Part shown: piece after piece, positions 24,516 through 36,540 of the stretch | Layout: every line of letters begins with the position of its first letter | Numbering within the stretch: the first letter of the stretch is position 1 | DNA from: Mytilus galloprovincialis | Taxonomy: Eukaryota > Mollusca > Bivalvia > Mytilida > Mytilidae | Assembly (NCBI RefSeq): GCF_965363235.1 | Contig: NC_134851.1 | Location: 24,415,847 to 24,479,846 of the forward strand | Reading direction: 5' to 3' | Length of the DNA stretch: 64,000 nt | Program-made: the position numbers and the translations under genes | Notes under the pieces: generated by a model | What the model saw: the letters and a program-made list of their open reading frames with translations, nothing else | What the model was told of the DNA's origin: nothing | Database searches by the model: none

Positions 24516-25239
24516 TCGTCGATTAAAAGACACGATAATCCATTATCAACGAATAAGTAGAATGCTTTTCGTGGATACTGTAATACTGAACTTAAATTAT
24601 AGAAAACGTTATTTATTTTGGTATCTTATAAAGCAGTTTCACAGTTTTACATTCGTAAAAGTCATGCATATGTGCGAAAGATATATTTGAACAAAACGTG
24701 ATGTGGCTGTAAAGTGAGTATTTTTCACTACACACATAACATTTGATAGCGTACTTCTAAGTTTAAACGGGAAACATTCAAAAACAGTATATGTGCAAAA
24801 AAAAACAGTACCGCCCCTCTCCACCACCACCCCCCCCCCCTTCCCCCTTTCTCAAATTTCCTAATTTCAAATCATCTTTTTGTTTTTAAGTACGCGTTTC
24901 CTTAATCAAGAAACATTATCACAAAATTTAAATTGGATATTTTATGTTAGGTGTAACATCACATTCAATTTTTTTACATTTAGTTGGTCATTTCCTTCAG
25001 ATTTTATATAATATAAATATATAATTTATTTTGTCAACGGATGGCTATGTATTGTTTAGTATAGTTTTTTTATAACGTACCTTTGGAATATTTAATATTT
25101 CCCTATTAATTCTTAGAATTGTTTTTAAAATTAAATAACTGTATAACACTTACTACAGGCCAATCCAAACAGTATGTTGTGCTGCTTATTTATGCTGTAG
25201 AGCATGTGGTATAATTCATTAATATTAGAAACATGTATA
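24516..25239. other. No gene recognised; C-rich run
   Basis: A pyrimidine run with CCCCCCCCCC lies at 24815-24850. Otherwise AT-rich. Confidence 0.35.
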
Positions 25240-25410
25240 TGTTACAGGTATTTACTAAATTTAGGCATTTTGTAAAATGCATGAAAAATTTAGGCATTAT
25301 CTAAAATGCCTGTAAGATTCAGTCATTATACATAATGACTAGTTTATCTAGGCATTTTACAAAATGCCTGAAAAAATTGAAAGGCATTTTACAAAATGCT
25401 TGAAATTATT
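25240..25410. repeat. Tandem palindromic repeat AGGCATTTTRYAAAATGCCT
   Basis: At least five near-palindromic words of the form GGCATTTTACAAAATGCC or variants (GGCATTTTGTAAAATGC, GGCATTATCTAAAATGCC, GTCATTATACATAATGAC) sit at spacings of about 30-40 bp, separated by TGAAAAATT-like linkers. Each can form a short hairpin. Confidence 0.7.
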
Positions 25411-25496
25411 TTAAAGAATGAAATATAAGAAATAAAAACAGTTGAAAGCTTTGAACATCAGCGCAGTTTCATTTATGATAAGTATTACTTAATTAA

Positions 25497-25770
25497 ACAA
25501 GAATGTGTCCAACGTACACGGATGCCCCACTCGCACTATCATTTTCCATGTTCCATGGACTTTGAAATTGGGTAAATATCTAATTTGGCATTAAAATTAG
25601 AAAGATTATACTATAGGGAACATGTGTAATAAGTTTCAAGTTGATTGGACTTCAATTTCATCAAAAACTACCTTGACCAAAAACATTAACCTTAAGCGGG
25701 ACGGACGAACGGACGGACGGACAAACGAACGGAGCTACAGACCATAATGACCCTCTACTATCGCACACTA
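25497..25770 (+). repeat. GGAC-tailed dispersed repeat, full-looking copy
   Basis: It starts 'aagaatgtgtccaacgtaca', passes 'ccccactcgcactatcattt', 'gaacatgtgtaataagttt' and 'ttggacttcaatttcatcaa', and ends in the GGACGGAC/GAACGG tail and 'ataatgaccctctactatcg'. Homologous to 17326-17665. Confidence 0.75.
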
Positions 25771-25824
25771 TTTGTCCTGAACTTTTGTAAATACATAATT
25801 GTTCGATTCATAATGTGAAGTTTC

Positions 25825-26120
25825 ATAAAAGAGGGACGAAAGATACCAAAGGGACAGTCAAACTCATAAATCTAAAACAAACTGACAACGCCATGGCTAA
25901 AAATGAAAAAGACAAACAAACAACAGCACACATCACACAACATAGAAAACTAAAGAATAAACAACACGAACCCCACCAAAAAAACTAGGGGTGATCTCAT
26001 GTGCTCCGGAAGGGTAAGCAGATCCTGCTCAACATGTGGCACCCGTCGTGTTGCTTATGTGATAACAAATCCGGTAAATAGTCTTACTCGGTAGGTCACA
26101 TTCAGGAAAGGGAAGGGGAT
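25825..26120 (-). repeat. Downstream pseudo-LTR of the PLE
   Basis: The same 'ataaaagagggacgaaagat...ggaaggggat' block as at 29388-29681, with a few substitutions and short indels. Direct terminal repeats of this kind are the pLTRs known from Penelope-like elements. Confidence 0.85.
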
Positions 26121-26560
26121 TGTAGTTACGACGTAAGGAACATATTCGATATCATTTGTGAAACGGTTATTCCATAACGGTCAACCAACCCGTGATGGCG
26201 TCCATAAAATTTGCGAAGGGATGATTTCAACTTCACCATTTGGAACCCTTGGTTAAATAGCTTCCTTGTGAGCAGCAACCCTCTATCAATAAAATCATGC
26301 ACGGGAATATCGTATCAATTGGGAGATATATACCCCGTATGCAGGTGCTGCTGGAATGTTGCTACTTAGAAATCGAAAGTTCACAATTGGAAAGCTGAAA
26401 TCATCTCTTTATTCGTAAAGTTTTGTTTTCAACTGACCCTCATTATCAATTTCGAGATGTAGTTCAAGATATGAGGCCGACTTAACTGTATCTGTAGTAT
26501 CCTTTATCTCTAGCTCGATGGGATAGATGCGTTCCACATAGTCACTAAATTTTGAATTAT

Positions 26561-27882
26561 TTAGTGAACACATGGTGAAAGAACATCATCTATATAGCGG
26601 AAAGTAGAGTTAAAGGATATTGCTAACTTCTTATCTTTCTTCCTAAGAAGTTCCGGCATGAAGTCAGCCTCATCATAATAAAGAAACAAGTCGGCAAGTA
26701 GAGGGGCACGGTTTGTTTCTATTGGAATGCCGACAGTCTGTTGAAAAACACGTCCCCCGAACGTAACAAATATGTTGTAAATCAAGAAATCAAGCATCTT
26801 TATAATATCAGTTTCAGAGAATTTTTTGTTTGAATCAGAGTGATCCTTTACAATGTAGGATGTATCCCTCAGTAAGACAAGATACTTGTATCTACGTTGG
26901 CCATTCTTTTTCATGAAGCAAAGCAATACCAACTCTTTCAATTTGTCTTTTAGTTCGGAATGTGGAATACTGGTGTAAAGAGTAGAACAGTCAAATGTTT
27001 TAATACTGTTACAAGATGAAAGAGAGTTAGATTGTATGTACTCTAAAAGATCTTTGGAATTTTTAAGTATCAACATCTGATTCACGCCACCTCTAGAATA
27101 TGCAGTTTCAAAATAACTTTGAAGCCCGTCTTTGATTGCTGATATAAAATAGATGTTAATAATTTAGAAAGAGGTTTCGTGGAGCACGTGGAAGACCCAG
27201 CAATATACCGTTGTTTGTAAGGACACTTATGTAGTTTAGGTATCCAATACAGTGATGGGAGATCCAGATCTTCATCTTTGGTTGAAATTCCAAAGGAACA
27301 CAGAAAAGACCTATGATTATCCAGGATTTCCTCTTTGGTAAGTGTCGTGAGGGTATATGTTGAGTTTCCAAGTGAATTGTCAATACCTAACTCGTTTAAC
27401 AAGCAGCTATTGTAATGAGTTTTACACACAAAAACTATGTTGTTTGGGGCTTTATCTGGGGGGACAACAACATATTTGTGATGGAAGTAGGATAGGTGTT
27501 TTGCAACATATGGGTCTTTAAAGATTGACGAAGTATGTGCATTGATAGACTCATTCAGTTTCTTAATTCTGATTTGTATCAACGACCTCACTGCCTTAAT
27601 CCATTCGGAAAGAGTGTCTACGTCTTCCTTCTCGCGCTTAGCCCGTTGTCTGGCATAATCCTCAACTGAATCCATCAACATTTTAAAGTTGTATTTCCAA
27701 TTGATCGATTTTGGCTCACGATATTTCGGACCTTTCGATAACACATTTCGTAGAGAAGTGTTATTATCAATGTTGAGGTCACCGGTAATAACGTGGTCAT
27801 CGGGATTATATGTGAATTGGGAACTAGCACAAGTGCAATCAGGAGGTTTAGACTTGAAGTCGTCAATATCGAGATCCTGCAA
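26561..27882 (-). pseudogene. PLE reverse transcriptase
   Basis: The pre-RT region has PDCTCASSQFTYNPDDHVIT and SKGPKYREP. Then come VVVPPDKAPNNIVFVCK, LPSLYWIPKLHKCPYKQRYI, AGSSTCSTKPLS, KTFDCSTLYTSIPHSELKDK (A motif), TVGIPIETNRAPLLADLFLY (B motif region) and FNSTFRYIDDVLS (YxDD motif). All core RT landmarks are present in PLE order, spread over adjacent frames. Confidence 0.88.
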
Positions 27883-27989
27883 AACGTGTTTGTAATTGAA
27901 AAGTTTACTTGCAATAGGTTTGGTATAGGTATAAGAAATGATTGGTACAGACTGGTCTTTGAAATAAGGAGGTATTTACGATTGAACTA

Positions 27990-28195
27990 CTGTAAATTCA
28001 GAAATTATTGCGAGGTTTTTATTATTGCGAAAAATGCGACTGAGTTGTAAACGCAATAATTTAAACTCGCATTTTTAAATATTTTATATGAATTTAACAG
28101 GATTTTTCTCAAAATCGTAAAAATTAAAATCGCATTTGAGCCTAAAACGACATAATCGCAATAATAAATACACGCAATAATTTCTGAATTTACAG
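27990..28195. mobile_element. TA-flanked MITE inside the PLE, 206 bp
   Basis: The ends are CTGTAAATTCAGAAATTATT and its inverted copy, continuing GCG, flanked by TA on both sides (27988-27989 and 28196-28197). It holds GCAATAAT/ATTATTGC words and no coding sequence. It lies between the PLE nuclease and RT regions, so it inserted after the PLE. Confidence 0.8.
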
Positions 28196-28599
28196 TATTG
28201 TATGATGTAGGATAATGCCTAACTTATCGCTATCGAGACCTTTATTGGCAAAGGAAAGATTAATGAAAAATCTTTTCTCTTTTTCATCTTTTCCAATGCG
28301 GACTGGCTTGGAAAGTCTGTGACTTGCAATATCCAAAATTATAGCTTCAAGTTTGTATTGGTTTGAATGAGGGTTTGTAACAGTGGATTCATAACATACA
28401 TTGAACAGAGAATGAAGTTTTGAAAGGGGTAATGAATAAAGTTTCGTGCGAATATGATGAATACCTAACGGCTTTTGTATAAATGACAGCAATCATTTAT
28501 AGATACATCATGCAGAGAAGGTGATGAATAATGACTATGACCATGACTGCGTCTACGTCGAGGAGTCGAGTTGAAAATATTCGTCACATTCACAGAGTT

Positions 28600-29308
28600 A
28601 CACGAAGGACTAGATAGAATATCTATACCATCAATTTTGTCATTGCAACCATAAGGTGTCGCAATTCCCGATTGTCTAATCCAGTAGTCCTCTTTTTGTC
28701 TACGGAGAGTCGTTGAAAGATAAGAATTGTTAGAGCTATGGTATAATGCGAACTGTCATAGAAACGATGGAATGATCGGGCTGATTGAAATGCTGGTATA
28801 AAATGTCGTTAGCATTGAGGTTAATGTCTGATCTTTGACTGCACATACGTTTGTTTAGCCGTCCTTTCGTTTCACCGACGTATACCAATCTGCAAAGGTT
28901 GCACTCTTATCCATAGACGACATTTATCGATTTACAATTCAGATCACCGTAACTTCTGGTAAAATATGACTTCTTGCTCAAATTAATAGTGAATTCAGCA
29001 TCTGCAATTAAAATTGCACAAGTTTTGCAGCCTTTGGTCTCACATTTCGAAATGCGACAGTGTTGTACTGTGTCATCAAAAACCAAAATGTCTTTAAGGA
29101 GAACTGAACATGGCTGTACATGTGTAATGTTGCTGTTGTCACTAGGTCGATGATCCGAATGAGTGATGTTTGAGATATTTGTCATGTCTGGTGATGAGGG
29201 GACACCTGCCGTATCAGACGACACCGTGTCCATGGTGACGTCTGTTTCGGACCTTTTTATACTGGGCGACGTCCGAGCCAGTTTCCTGTTTGATCTTCGT
29301 AAATTCAT
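28600..29308 (-). pseudogene. PLE GIY-YIG endonuclease region with Cys motif
   Basis: Residues 1-133 of the first frame (29308-28907) contain KCETKGCKTC, the Cys-rich segment that precedes PLE nucleases, and GDLNCKSINVVYG. Just downstream come LVYVGETKGRLNKRMCSQRS, HFNQPDHSIVS and a DYWI...G.CD-like stretch. These are the GIY-YIG landmarks: VYG...YVG, Arg in LNKR, and the later acidic residue. The role is to nick target DNA for priming. Non-functional as read. Confidence 0.78.
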
Positions 29309-29387
29309 GCATTTGTAGTTTTGCTACTGGGCGGATGATGTCCTCGGGGACGAAATGTCCACCAGCAGAGACATCGACCCAGTGGTA

Positions 29388-29681
29388 ATAAAAGAGGGAC
29401 GAAAGATACCAAAGGGACAGTCAAACTCATAAATCTAAAACAAACTGACAACGCCATGGCTAAAAATGAAAAAGACAAACAAACAACAGCACACATCACA
29501 CAACATAGAAAACTAAAGAATAAACAACACGAACCCCACCAAAAACTAGGGGTGATCTCATGTGCTCCGGAAGGGTAAGCAGATCCTGCTCCACATGTGG
29601 CACCCGTCGTGTTGCTTATGTGATAACAAATCCAGTAAATAGTCTCATTCGGTAGATCACTTTCATAAAAGAGAAGGGGAT
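29388..29681 (-). repeat. Upstream pseudo-LTR of the PLE
   Basis: It starts 'ataaaagagggacgaaagat' on the plus strand and ends '..gagaaggggat'. It is nearly identical over its whole length to 25825-26120, in the same orientation. The shared core includes 'gaaccccaccaaaaa', 'ctaggggtgatctcatgtgc' and 'tccggaagggtaagcagatc'. Confidence 0.85.
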
Positions 29682-29963
29682 TTATAACAATAGTTTTAAA
29701 GCAATTTACTACAATACATTGAAATGTTACTTCCATTGTCGAAACTCATGTCTACTCAACTAAGAAATGCTACTTTGCGACTATGTTTTAAAAGAATAGT
29801 GATGTAATTTTCTAGGACAAAATTACCCAAACAGTTCAGCATGTTCTTAATTACAAATAGTTATTTGATATCAGTTGATTTTTTTACTGAAGTTCAAACA
29901 GATGGTTATTCGAATCATTTTTTTATTTTCATACCTTCATCACATTTTACATGTTCAATTTGA
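29682..29963. other. No gene recognised
   Basis: Short AT-rich spacer between the PLE pseudo-LTR and a PLE tail fragment. Confidence 0.3.
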
Positions 29964-30180
29964 TAGAATTGAGAATGGAAATGGGGAATGTGTCAAAGAG
30001 ACAACAACCCGACCAAATAAAAAAACAACAGCAGAAGGTCACCAACAGGTCTTCAATGTAGCGAGAAATTCCCGCACCCGGAGGCGTCCTTCAGCTGGCC
30101 CCTAAACAAATATATACTAGTTCAGTGATAATGAACGCCATACTAATTTCCAAATTGTACACAAGAAACTAAAATTAAAA
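29964..30180 (-). repeat. PLE 3' tail, minus orientation, first half
   Basis: In reverse complement it matches the end of the PLE at 21395: 'gagaatggaaatggggaatg', 'gtcaaagagacaacaacccg', 'agcgagaaattcccgcaccc' and 'gaggcgtccttcagctggcc'. It is interrupted at 30180 and continues at 30611. Confidence 0.8.
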
Positions 30181-30610
30181 TTGATTGATTGATTGATTGT
30201 TGGTTGCTTAACGTCCAGTGGCAAATATTTCATGCATATTCAGGACGAGAACAAGTTCACAATAAATACAATAGGTAGGTTGATACAAAAGAGGCCATCT
30301 GGGATGATGGTCGGAGAAATTTGGATTGCCACCGGAAAAGGAGGGTATATTGGATAGGGACAGAAATTTAGCCTTGCAACAGGCCACCTACGGACCCCTC
30401 AGAGAGTTGTTGCAAGGGTTCTTAACGTGCAAAGAGCGTGGCATTCTCTTTACACGAGGCATCGGATTTAACGTCCCCCTTCTGACCGGACGTGACTGCG
30501 AACTTAATACATCCCGCACAGCCAAACGGACGCCCCACTTCGGCAAGCGTTTTACTGCCGGTCGGGAGAAGACCAAGTGACCATATTTCTATACCCCAGT
30601 CACCCTTGGG
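30181..30610 (-). mobile_element. SINE-like insertion, about 430 bp, with 13-bp target duplication
   Basis: CTAAAATTAAAAT is present on both sides (ending at 30181 and near 30613-30625), and the PLE tail reads continuously without the insert. On the minus strand the insert ends in (CAAT)n, a short tandem tail typical of target-primed insertion, preceded by 'gccactggacgttaagcaac'. The body is GC-richer than its surroundings. I see no clear tRNA boxes, so the head type is unresolved. Confidence 0.72.
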
Positions 30611-30765
30611 GACCTAAAATTAAAATAATACAAGACTAACAAAGGCCAGAGGCTCCTGACTTGGGACAGGCGCAAAAATGCGGCGGGGTTAAACATGTTT
30701 GTGAGATCTCAACCCTCCCCCTATACCTCTAACCAATGTAGAAAAGTAAACGCATAAACAACAGA
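30611..30765 (-). repeat. PLE 3' tail, minus orientation, second half
   Basis: Continues the fragment at 29964-30180: 'aataatacaagactaacaaa', 'ggccagaggctcctgacttg', 'ggacaggcgcaaaaatgcgg', then 'tctcaaccctccccc'. Confidence 0.8.
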
Positions 30766-31974
30766 TAATATATGTGGTAAACTAATCATCAAAGACATAC
30801 ATATGGTAATGTAGTATGATTGTTAATGATGAATATCTACACAAATTCAAAGTAATGAATGTACGCAATTATATTCAATCTTACGGCATTCCACGATAAG
30901 TAAACCCATACTTCATATATGGGAATGACACATATAATTGTGGCACGGTTAAACATGTTTGAGGATGCCTACTATCTCATAACTTCGGACAGTGATGAAA
31001 CGTCCAAACACAAAATCAAAATTTACAAACTAACAAATGAAAAAAATAATAATAAACAGCAATATGTACTATAGGTCTTTAGTATGTGTAAAAAGTCACA
31101 TAAAAAAGTTGAAAAAGTATTTAATTAATATCAACTGGATATTGTTTTAAAACATTTCACTCTCTTTCAATGTTAGAATGCAGGGTGAGGTTTGTCAATA
31201 TATTAACTGATTATATTGTTAAATATTATCATACATTTTTAACCAAATGTTGACCATGAAAATGTCCAGCTTTTAAATCTATAAACACTTTGTTATTAAT
31301 AAATTATCAATTACTGCCCGCAGTTTACTTTTTATACTCCACAGGACTTATTTACAAAATGTAGATTGCAACACTTAAAACAAAGAATCATTATTTTTCA
31401 AATTAATTTATTTACTTTTTTAAACTGCATATACAATCAAGGGAAAAACAATGAAATAATATAATAGTTAAACATAGATCACAGTTGTGACTTATTTAAC
31501 TAATTTACAACTTGATTTCCTGTGACTTTTGTGTTGTGTAACCTTTCTTTTTCCCTTAACCATTCCTTTGTTTTGAATAAAATAAAATTACAAAAATACT
31601 TAACTCCGAGGAAAATTCAAAACGGAAGTCCACAATCAAATGGCAAAATTAAAAGCACAAAACATCAAAAGAATGGATCATGTGGATAACAACTGTCACA
31701 TTCCTGACTGGATACAGGCCATTTCTTATATAGAAAATATTGAGTGGTAATTATTTCAAGATAATATATATTCATAATTTTGAAGACATGAAATAGTATG
31801 TTGCTTTTTTTTATATCATACGCATCGTATACTTACCAGATTATGTATTTGTGTAAAACAAATGTTATCAATGCAGCATATGTTTGTTAAATTGAAAACG
31901 AATTATCTCTCTATGAGATAACATACTCATAATGCATGTTGATTTAGTTCTATTTCAAGTCAAAAGTTATCTGA
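30766..31974. other. No gene recognised
   Basis: AT-rich. Positions 30935-31010 echo the 'ggttaaacatgttt' wording of the PLE tail. Nothing coding. Confidence 0.35.
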
Positions 31975-32345
31975 AACGGATCGTACATCTTATACGTTCA
32001 GAAATTTTTCACATCCAATCTTTTCTGGCAATATTTTTACAACGCAAAAAAAATGTTGGCATTAGTTCAAAAAGCTAAGAAAACATTCCAACAGACTTAT
32101 TAGGAAGGGATATAGTAACGATACAAGACATACTATTGACATGTCATTAAATGTGGCATAACGCCAAGTACAAGCCCTCCCGTTAGGGGTATCGTACCAT
32201 AAAATATATGACAAGAGCGTAACCCGTATCATGCCAAAAACTAGTTTAAGAATAAATATGTTTATATTCCCGATACAAAGACCCAATGAGTTCATCAATA
32301 TAAATACCAAACAAGCTTTAGCTATTGAAACGCTGAGGACTGCCT
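31975..32345. mobile_element. PLE fragment with an internal inversion
   Basis: Positions 31975-32145 match the plus-strand end of the RT and downstream sequence of the PLE at 20570-20690 ('tcttatacgttcag', 'tttcacatccaatctttt', 'ccaacagacttattaggaag', 'ggatatagtaacgatac'). Positions 32150-32340 match the following PLE segment in reverse complement ('gtaacccgtatcatgcc', 'cccttaggg'-type, 'caaagacccaatgag'). The junction lies near 32148. Confidence 0.7.
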
Positions 32346-33000
32346 CGCTCAATCATAACTCAAGGTAATGTGTGTAAATGGGGTTGTTTATTTAGATATC
32401 GATTGATATGAATTATATTTACTTGTTTAGTGTGCGTTATACACCCATGCTTAAAAAAATGTTCACTGTACTTGTTGTAAAATAAAACATTTACAATAGA
32501 CACGACTCTGGAGGTATGCCTAGATCGGCAGAAGTTATCACACAGATAGTACATTTTTATGAACATTGTATAGGAACATTGTTTAGCAAATCAAATGGTG
32601 CATATTGCAGAATAACAAAGCTAAGAAACACGTAAACATAACTGATATTTCAGAATTGAACTTCTGTGTGCAATATATGCATTGCAAACTGAACATGAAT
32701 TGATTACAGGTGATACTGTAATACACATAGTTAATTAAGATGGCGTGTATGTTGACTGAAACTTATAGTTCCGCACCGTGATGCGAAGCAAATACGCAAT
32801 CCCTAATGACTTGACAACAAAACCGAAACATTATTCTTTCCGAATAAGTCAGTTTAATGTTTTAAATGTTCATACTCGCTATACAAATTTTCCCATTTTG
32901 TTTGACACTAGGAGTCTCAATTATGTTTATGTTAAACGGAAGATATTTTAATGAATTTATTATCTGGATTTAGACATTCAAAGTTTTTAGAAATTTTGAA
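32346..33000. other. No gene recognised
   Basis: AT-rich; no supported feature. Confidence 0.35.
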
Positions 33001-33185
33001 TATGTGGCTCTTTACAGAAGAGTTTTAATTCCCCAAGGGTATCACTGATAATCCTTGTATCTATGGTGAGTTGGTTTACAACCACTGGGTTGATGCCACT
33101 GCTGGAAGAGTTTTAATTCTCCGAGGGTATCACCAAACCAGTAGTCAGCACTTTTGTGCTGACATGAATTATTATTGATAATCCT
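33001..33185 (+). repeat. Family R head segment, two partial units
   Basis: 'gaagagttttaattccccaa' plus 'gggtatcactgataatcctt' near 33016, then 'gttgatgccactgctggaag', 'gggtatcaccaaaccagtag' and 'tcagcacttttgtgctgaca'. The same blocks occur at 38615-38700. Confidence 0.65.
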
Positions 33186-35194
33186 GGTATCAATAATGAG
33201 TTTATTTGAACATTGTTTTTTTTTTTTTTTTAAATCTGCATGAATATTTTTTGCATGGAACTTTTAATTTTTGAATATTCCGAAATACATTACGTTTATC
33301 TATTTATTGTTTATCTTTTTTATTGTGCGATTCAAAATCTGTAATATCATAGTCCAACATAACACCAATAGTTTATATTTGAACTTTTGTTTAAAAAGAA
33401 AGAATAGAATAAAGATTTGCCCTGAAATAAGATATTTGTGTTTCCACATAATTGCTGTTTCGTTACTTCCATTTCGTTAAACATACCCTGTGTGATTTTT
33501 GTTAATTTTTATCACGATTGTAAATCACCTTTGTAATAAGGTGGTAGGATTTTGATCCCAAGACCTGAAAGGTGAGAACATCTACACAGAAAAAGATGAT
33601 CTGCAAATTTTCTTAATCATGCAAAATGCTATTTAATATTCATAGAAAGATTGATTGATGAACACATTAAAATATTAATGAAAGAGAAATAATAAAATAA
33701 AAATCTGCCTTTAGCAGCAATTTGGTTCATTTTTTTTTTTTTCAAAATAAGCACATAAACATCACTTGTGAATTATTCACATCTATTGTACAATCTATTT
33801 AAAAAGTACAATATTTTTAAATACCGATACATGTATCACCCTACTTTTCCATGATTGTGTTCAAAAAGTGTTTGAAGTAAGAGGGAATAGAATGTCGTAG
33901 TATATAACGGTAACATGCTTAATCAATTGAGAAAAAACAATCCGGGTTACAAACTTAAACCGAGAGTCTTGACGATTCTAATCTTTATTCAAATCTATAA
34001 AATGATTGCATTCATTAGTCTTTAAAGTCTTTAAATCATTTAATCTATTTTTGAAAGGCGTTTCAGGATATATTCGTTTGGAAAAGAGGGACGAAAGATA
34101 CCAAAAGGGATAGTCAAGGAAGGTATTATGCTTCAAGAACAAAGATATGTATATATATATATTTCGTCAATCAATAAACGTGGTCCTAAATTGAAGTTAA
34201 ATTGAAATTAAAGTGATATGATTGCCTATGATATAACTCTCCGCACGAGACCAATAAGTAATTGAGACGCAGGTAAGTTTTCTCAGCATTTTAATATATG
34301 TATACGAAATCGACGGCGAGGGGATTCTATTTCAATTGCCATGTTATGACCGTTTCTTGTTTTATTAAGCACATTTCTGTAAAACAAATGTATCTGTCTA
34401 TTGTATAAGATAAAAAACGTTCTCTTATGTCTATGAATTGGTCAAAATTATTGACCGAAGAGCCTATTCTAAACGATGTTATCGAGTGACATGAACTTTT
34501 TTACATAAATTGTATCTGGCAAAAAAATGTTATTTTATTTCATGATACAATATGCTAACGTTCTTGGTATATTAGTCCTTATGATATTTGCATATTTTTC
34601 AGTAATTCGGAACATATATGTTTTCTTGTATTGAATGAGTTAATAATTCAAAGGGATTTATTTTATGTTTTTGCTTTTGATTTTCAGGAGACGACCATAC
34701 CATTTTCGATTTTTCTAATTCAGGCGGCATTGATAAATATTTCTTAAATCGACATGAATTTATGTACCACAAACACATTTAAAATATTCTTCTTATTTTG
34801 ACCATGTTGACCTTTTGTGCAGATTGTTTATTTTCATATGATGTCATTTATTTTATTCTTAAGATAACAGTTACACTTTGTTAAATCTATTGTTATACAC
34901 AACTGTATAGTATGATACACATGATGCAGGATCGATTACCAAATACTTTTAAGTTTGATTTAAAATGGTGAACGTAAGGACATTTTTGACAACGATGTCA
35001 TCGATGTTTTATATTCTCGCTCTTAGTACATTTAAACATTATTTCTTGATACACATACATACGAAATGGAACTAATCAGTTTGCTGTTTTTTTCTTTATA
35101 ATATTAAACGTTAAACACTTTCAATATCAATGCCTAATAAATCATTATAAAGTTGTTACACACTTGTATGTAAATATTTCCCTATAACTTTGAA
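33186..35194. other. No gene recognised
   Basis: AT-rich. A remnant of the PLE pseudo-LTR start lies at 34083-34117 ('aaaagagggacgaaagatac'). A (TA)n run is near 34150. Confidence 0.4.
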
Positions 35195-35360
35195 GATATT
35201 TTGTTACACTTCGTTTTTGATAAATGTTTGTTCCGCATGGGTTGAGTATAATAGCTTGTATTGTTTCCTTCAGTTTTTGTTTGTGACCCGGATTTGCTCA
35301 GTTAAAACGATTGTTGACTACTGAACATATGTAACTATTGCCTTTATTTACAGGTATTCA
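35195..35360 (+). repeat. Dispersed repeat family N, second copy
   Basis: It shares 'gttgagtataatagcttgta'-type context, 'ttgtttccttcagtttttgt' and 'actattgcctttatttacag' in order with 23895-24115. Confidence 0.5.
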
Positions 35361-36540
35361 TATTGTTTACATACAATTGATAATACAATTGATAATAATT
35401 TGTTTACAAGACACACAACGATGTTTAACTTATCAAGTCAATCAACCATCCATCCAACTTTTCATAGTTTACTAACAAAACGTGCCCGCTTATGATTGTA
35501 ACATATTTCCGGAACACATATTTAACTCAATTACATACTTTGGAAAAAGCGAACAAAACACTTTTTATTTCGAGATCCGATATTATTTAATAGGAATATG
35601 TGAAAACGTAAGGCAGACCTCTGTTTCAAGGAAAAGTTACTTTGATATAAAGAAATAATTAGAGATAAGATACGGAATTACTTCAAACAAAAACAGGATA
35701 GTTGTATGTTTGAAAAAATAGAGACTGAAATCGATCGATAATATTTTATCTGTCATTGTGACATGAATGGTAATTTTTCCATTGAACTTCAAGGGAGTTT
35801 ACTTCGTTTATTTCTTAGAAAAGTTTTTTAACTGAAATTTGTTTTAGTAACTTAACTCAACAATCCAGCTGTTGATCGCATCTTATTTGAATAGCACAGA
35901 AAGGGAGGAGCTAACACCAGTACGATAACTTCCTTCTTACAGGTTGGTAATTCAAGTCTTGTTCCACCTCCTTCGAAATTTTCGAGTAATGAAACAATGG
36001 AACAAGATAAAACAGAAATTACTATACATTTTCATCCTGTAACCTATTTTGGTTGGATTCCTGCTTGTATCTTGTCAAAATAAATAATATTCTTTAGCAA
36101 TACATGTCAATAGGTGTTAAATAATTTTCCCTATTTCAAAAGGGCTATCTATATCCATTTATCATGCTTGAAATATTAGTCTCTGTAAAATACTCGCAAT
36201 CAACAACCATTCAAATCAAGTACTAGTAATCGATCCTTTAACATCACTATTTCATTGACATATTGAAAAGTACAGTAATGTGTATTGGTCAGTATCTATA
36301 CTGTGACATATGTAATAGCCATAAACGTTACAAATCACATGTAGCCAAACCTTACTCATTAAAATATTTTTAAAAATACGTTAATTCGTAAAAGGCGAAG
36401 TTATATCTATATATATAAGAAAAAAGTTAAATAAAGTCCGTATGTTGGTATCATATAAGAAAATTATTAAAAGATAATAACGGTTTCAATTCATCACTTT
36501 TACTAGTACTTTCACTGCTTTTACAAATCTTCAGGTAATG
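35361..36540. other. No gene recognised
   Basis: AT-rich; no supported feature. Confidence 0.35.

Larger units (their letters stand above)
25825..29681 (-). mobile_element. Penelope-like element with direct pseudo-LTRs and N-terminal GIY-YIG (Naiad-type order)
   Basis: Reading the minus strand: pseudo-LTR (29681-29388), Cys motif plus GIY-YIG nuclease (29308-28500), linker (28492-28190), pre-RT and RT (27882-26561), then RT end and pseudo-LTR (26120-25825). The two pseudo-LTRs are direct repeats of about 295 bp that look about 95% identical by eye. Known: classic Penelope/Neptune elements carry GIY-YIG after the RT, whereas the Naiad clade, common in invertebrates, carries it before. The order here matches Naiad. 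A 206-bp MITE sits between the nuclease and RT parts. The element has several breaks and looks inactive but not very old. Confidence 0.87.

Noticed and set aside
25240-25410. CRISPR-like array
   Set aside because: The repeats are palindromic and diverged, the linkers are similar to each other rather than unique spacers, and the context is eukaryotic.
30388-30580. GC-rich overlapping frames on both strands
   Set aside because: They fall inside the SINE-like insertion and have no domain.
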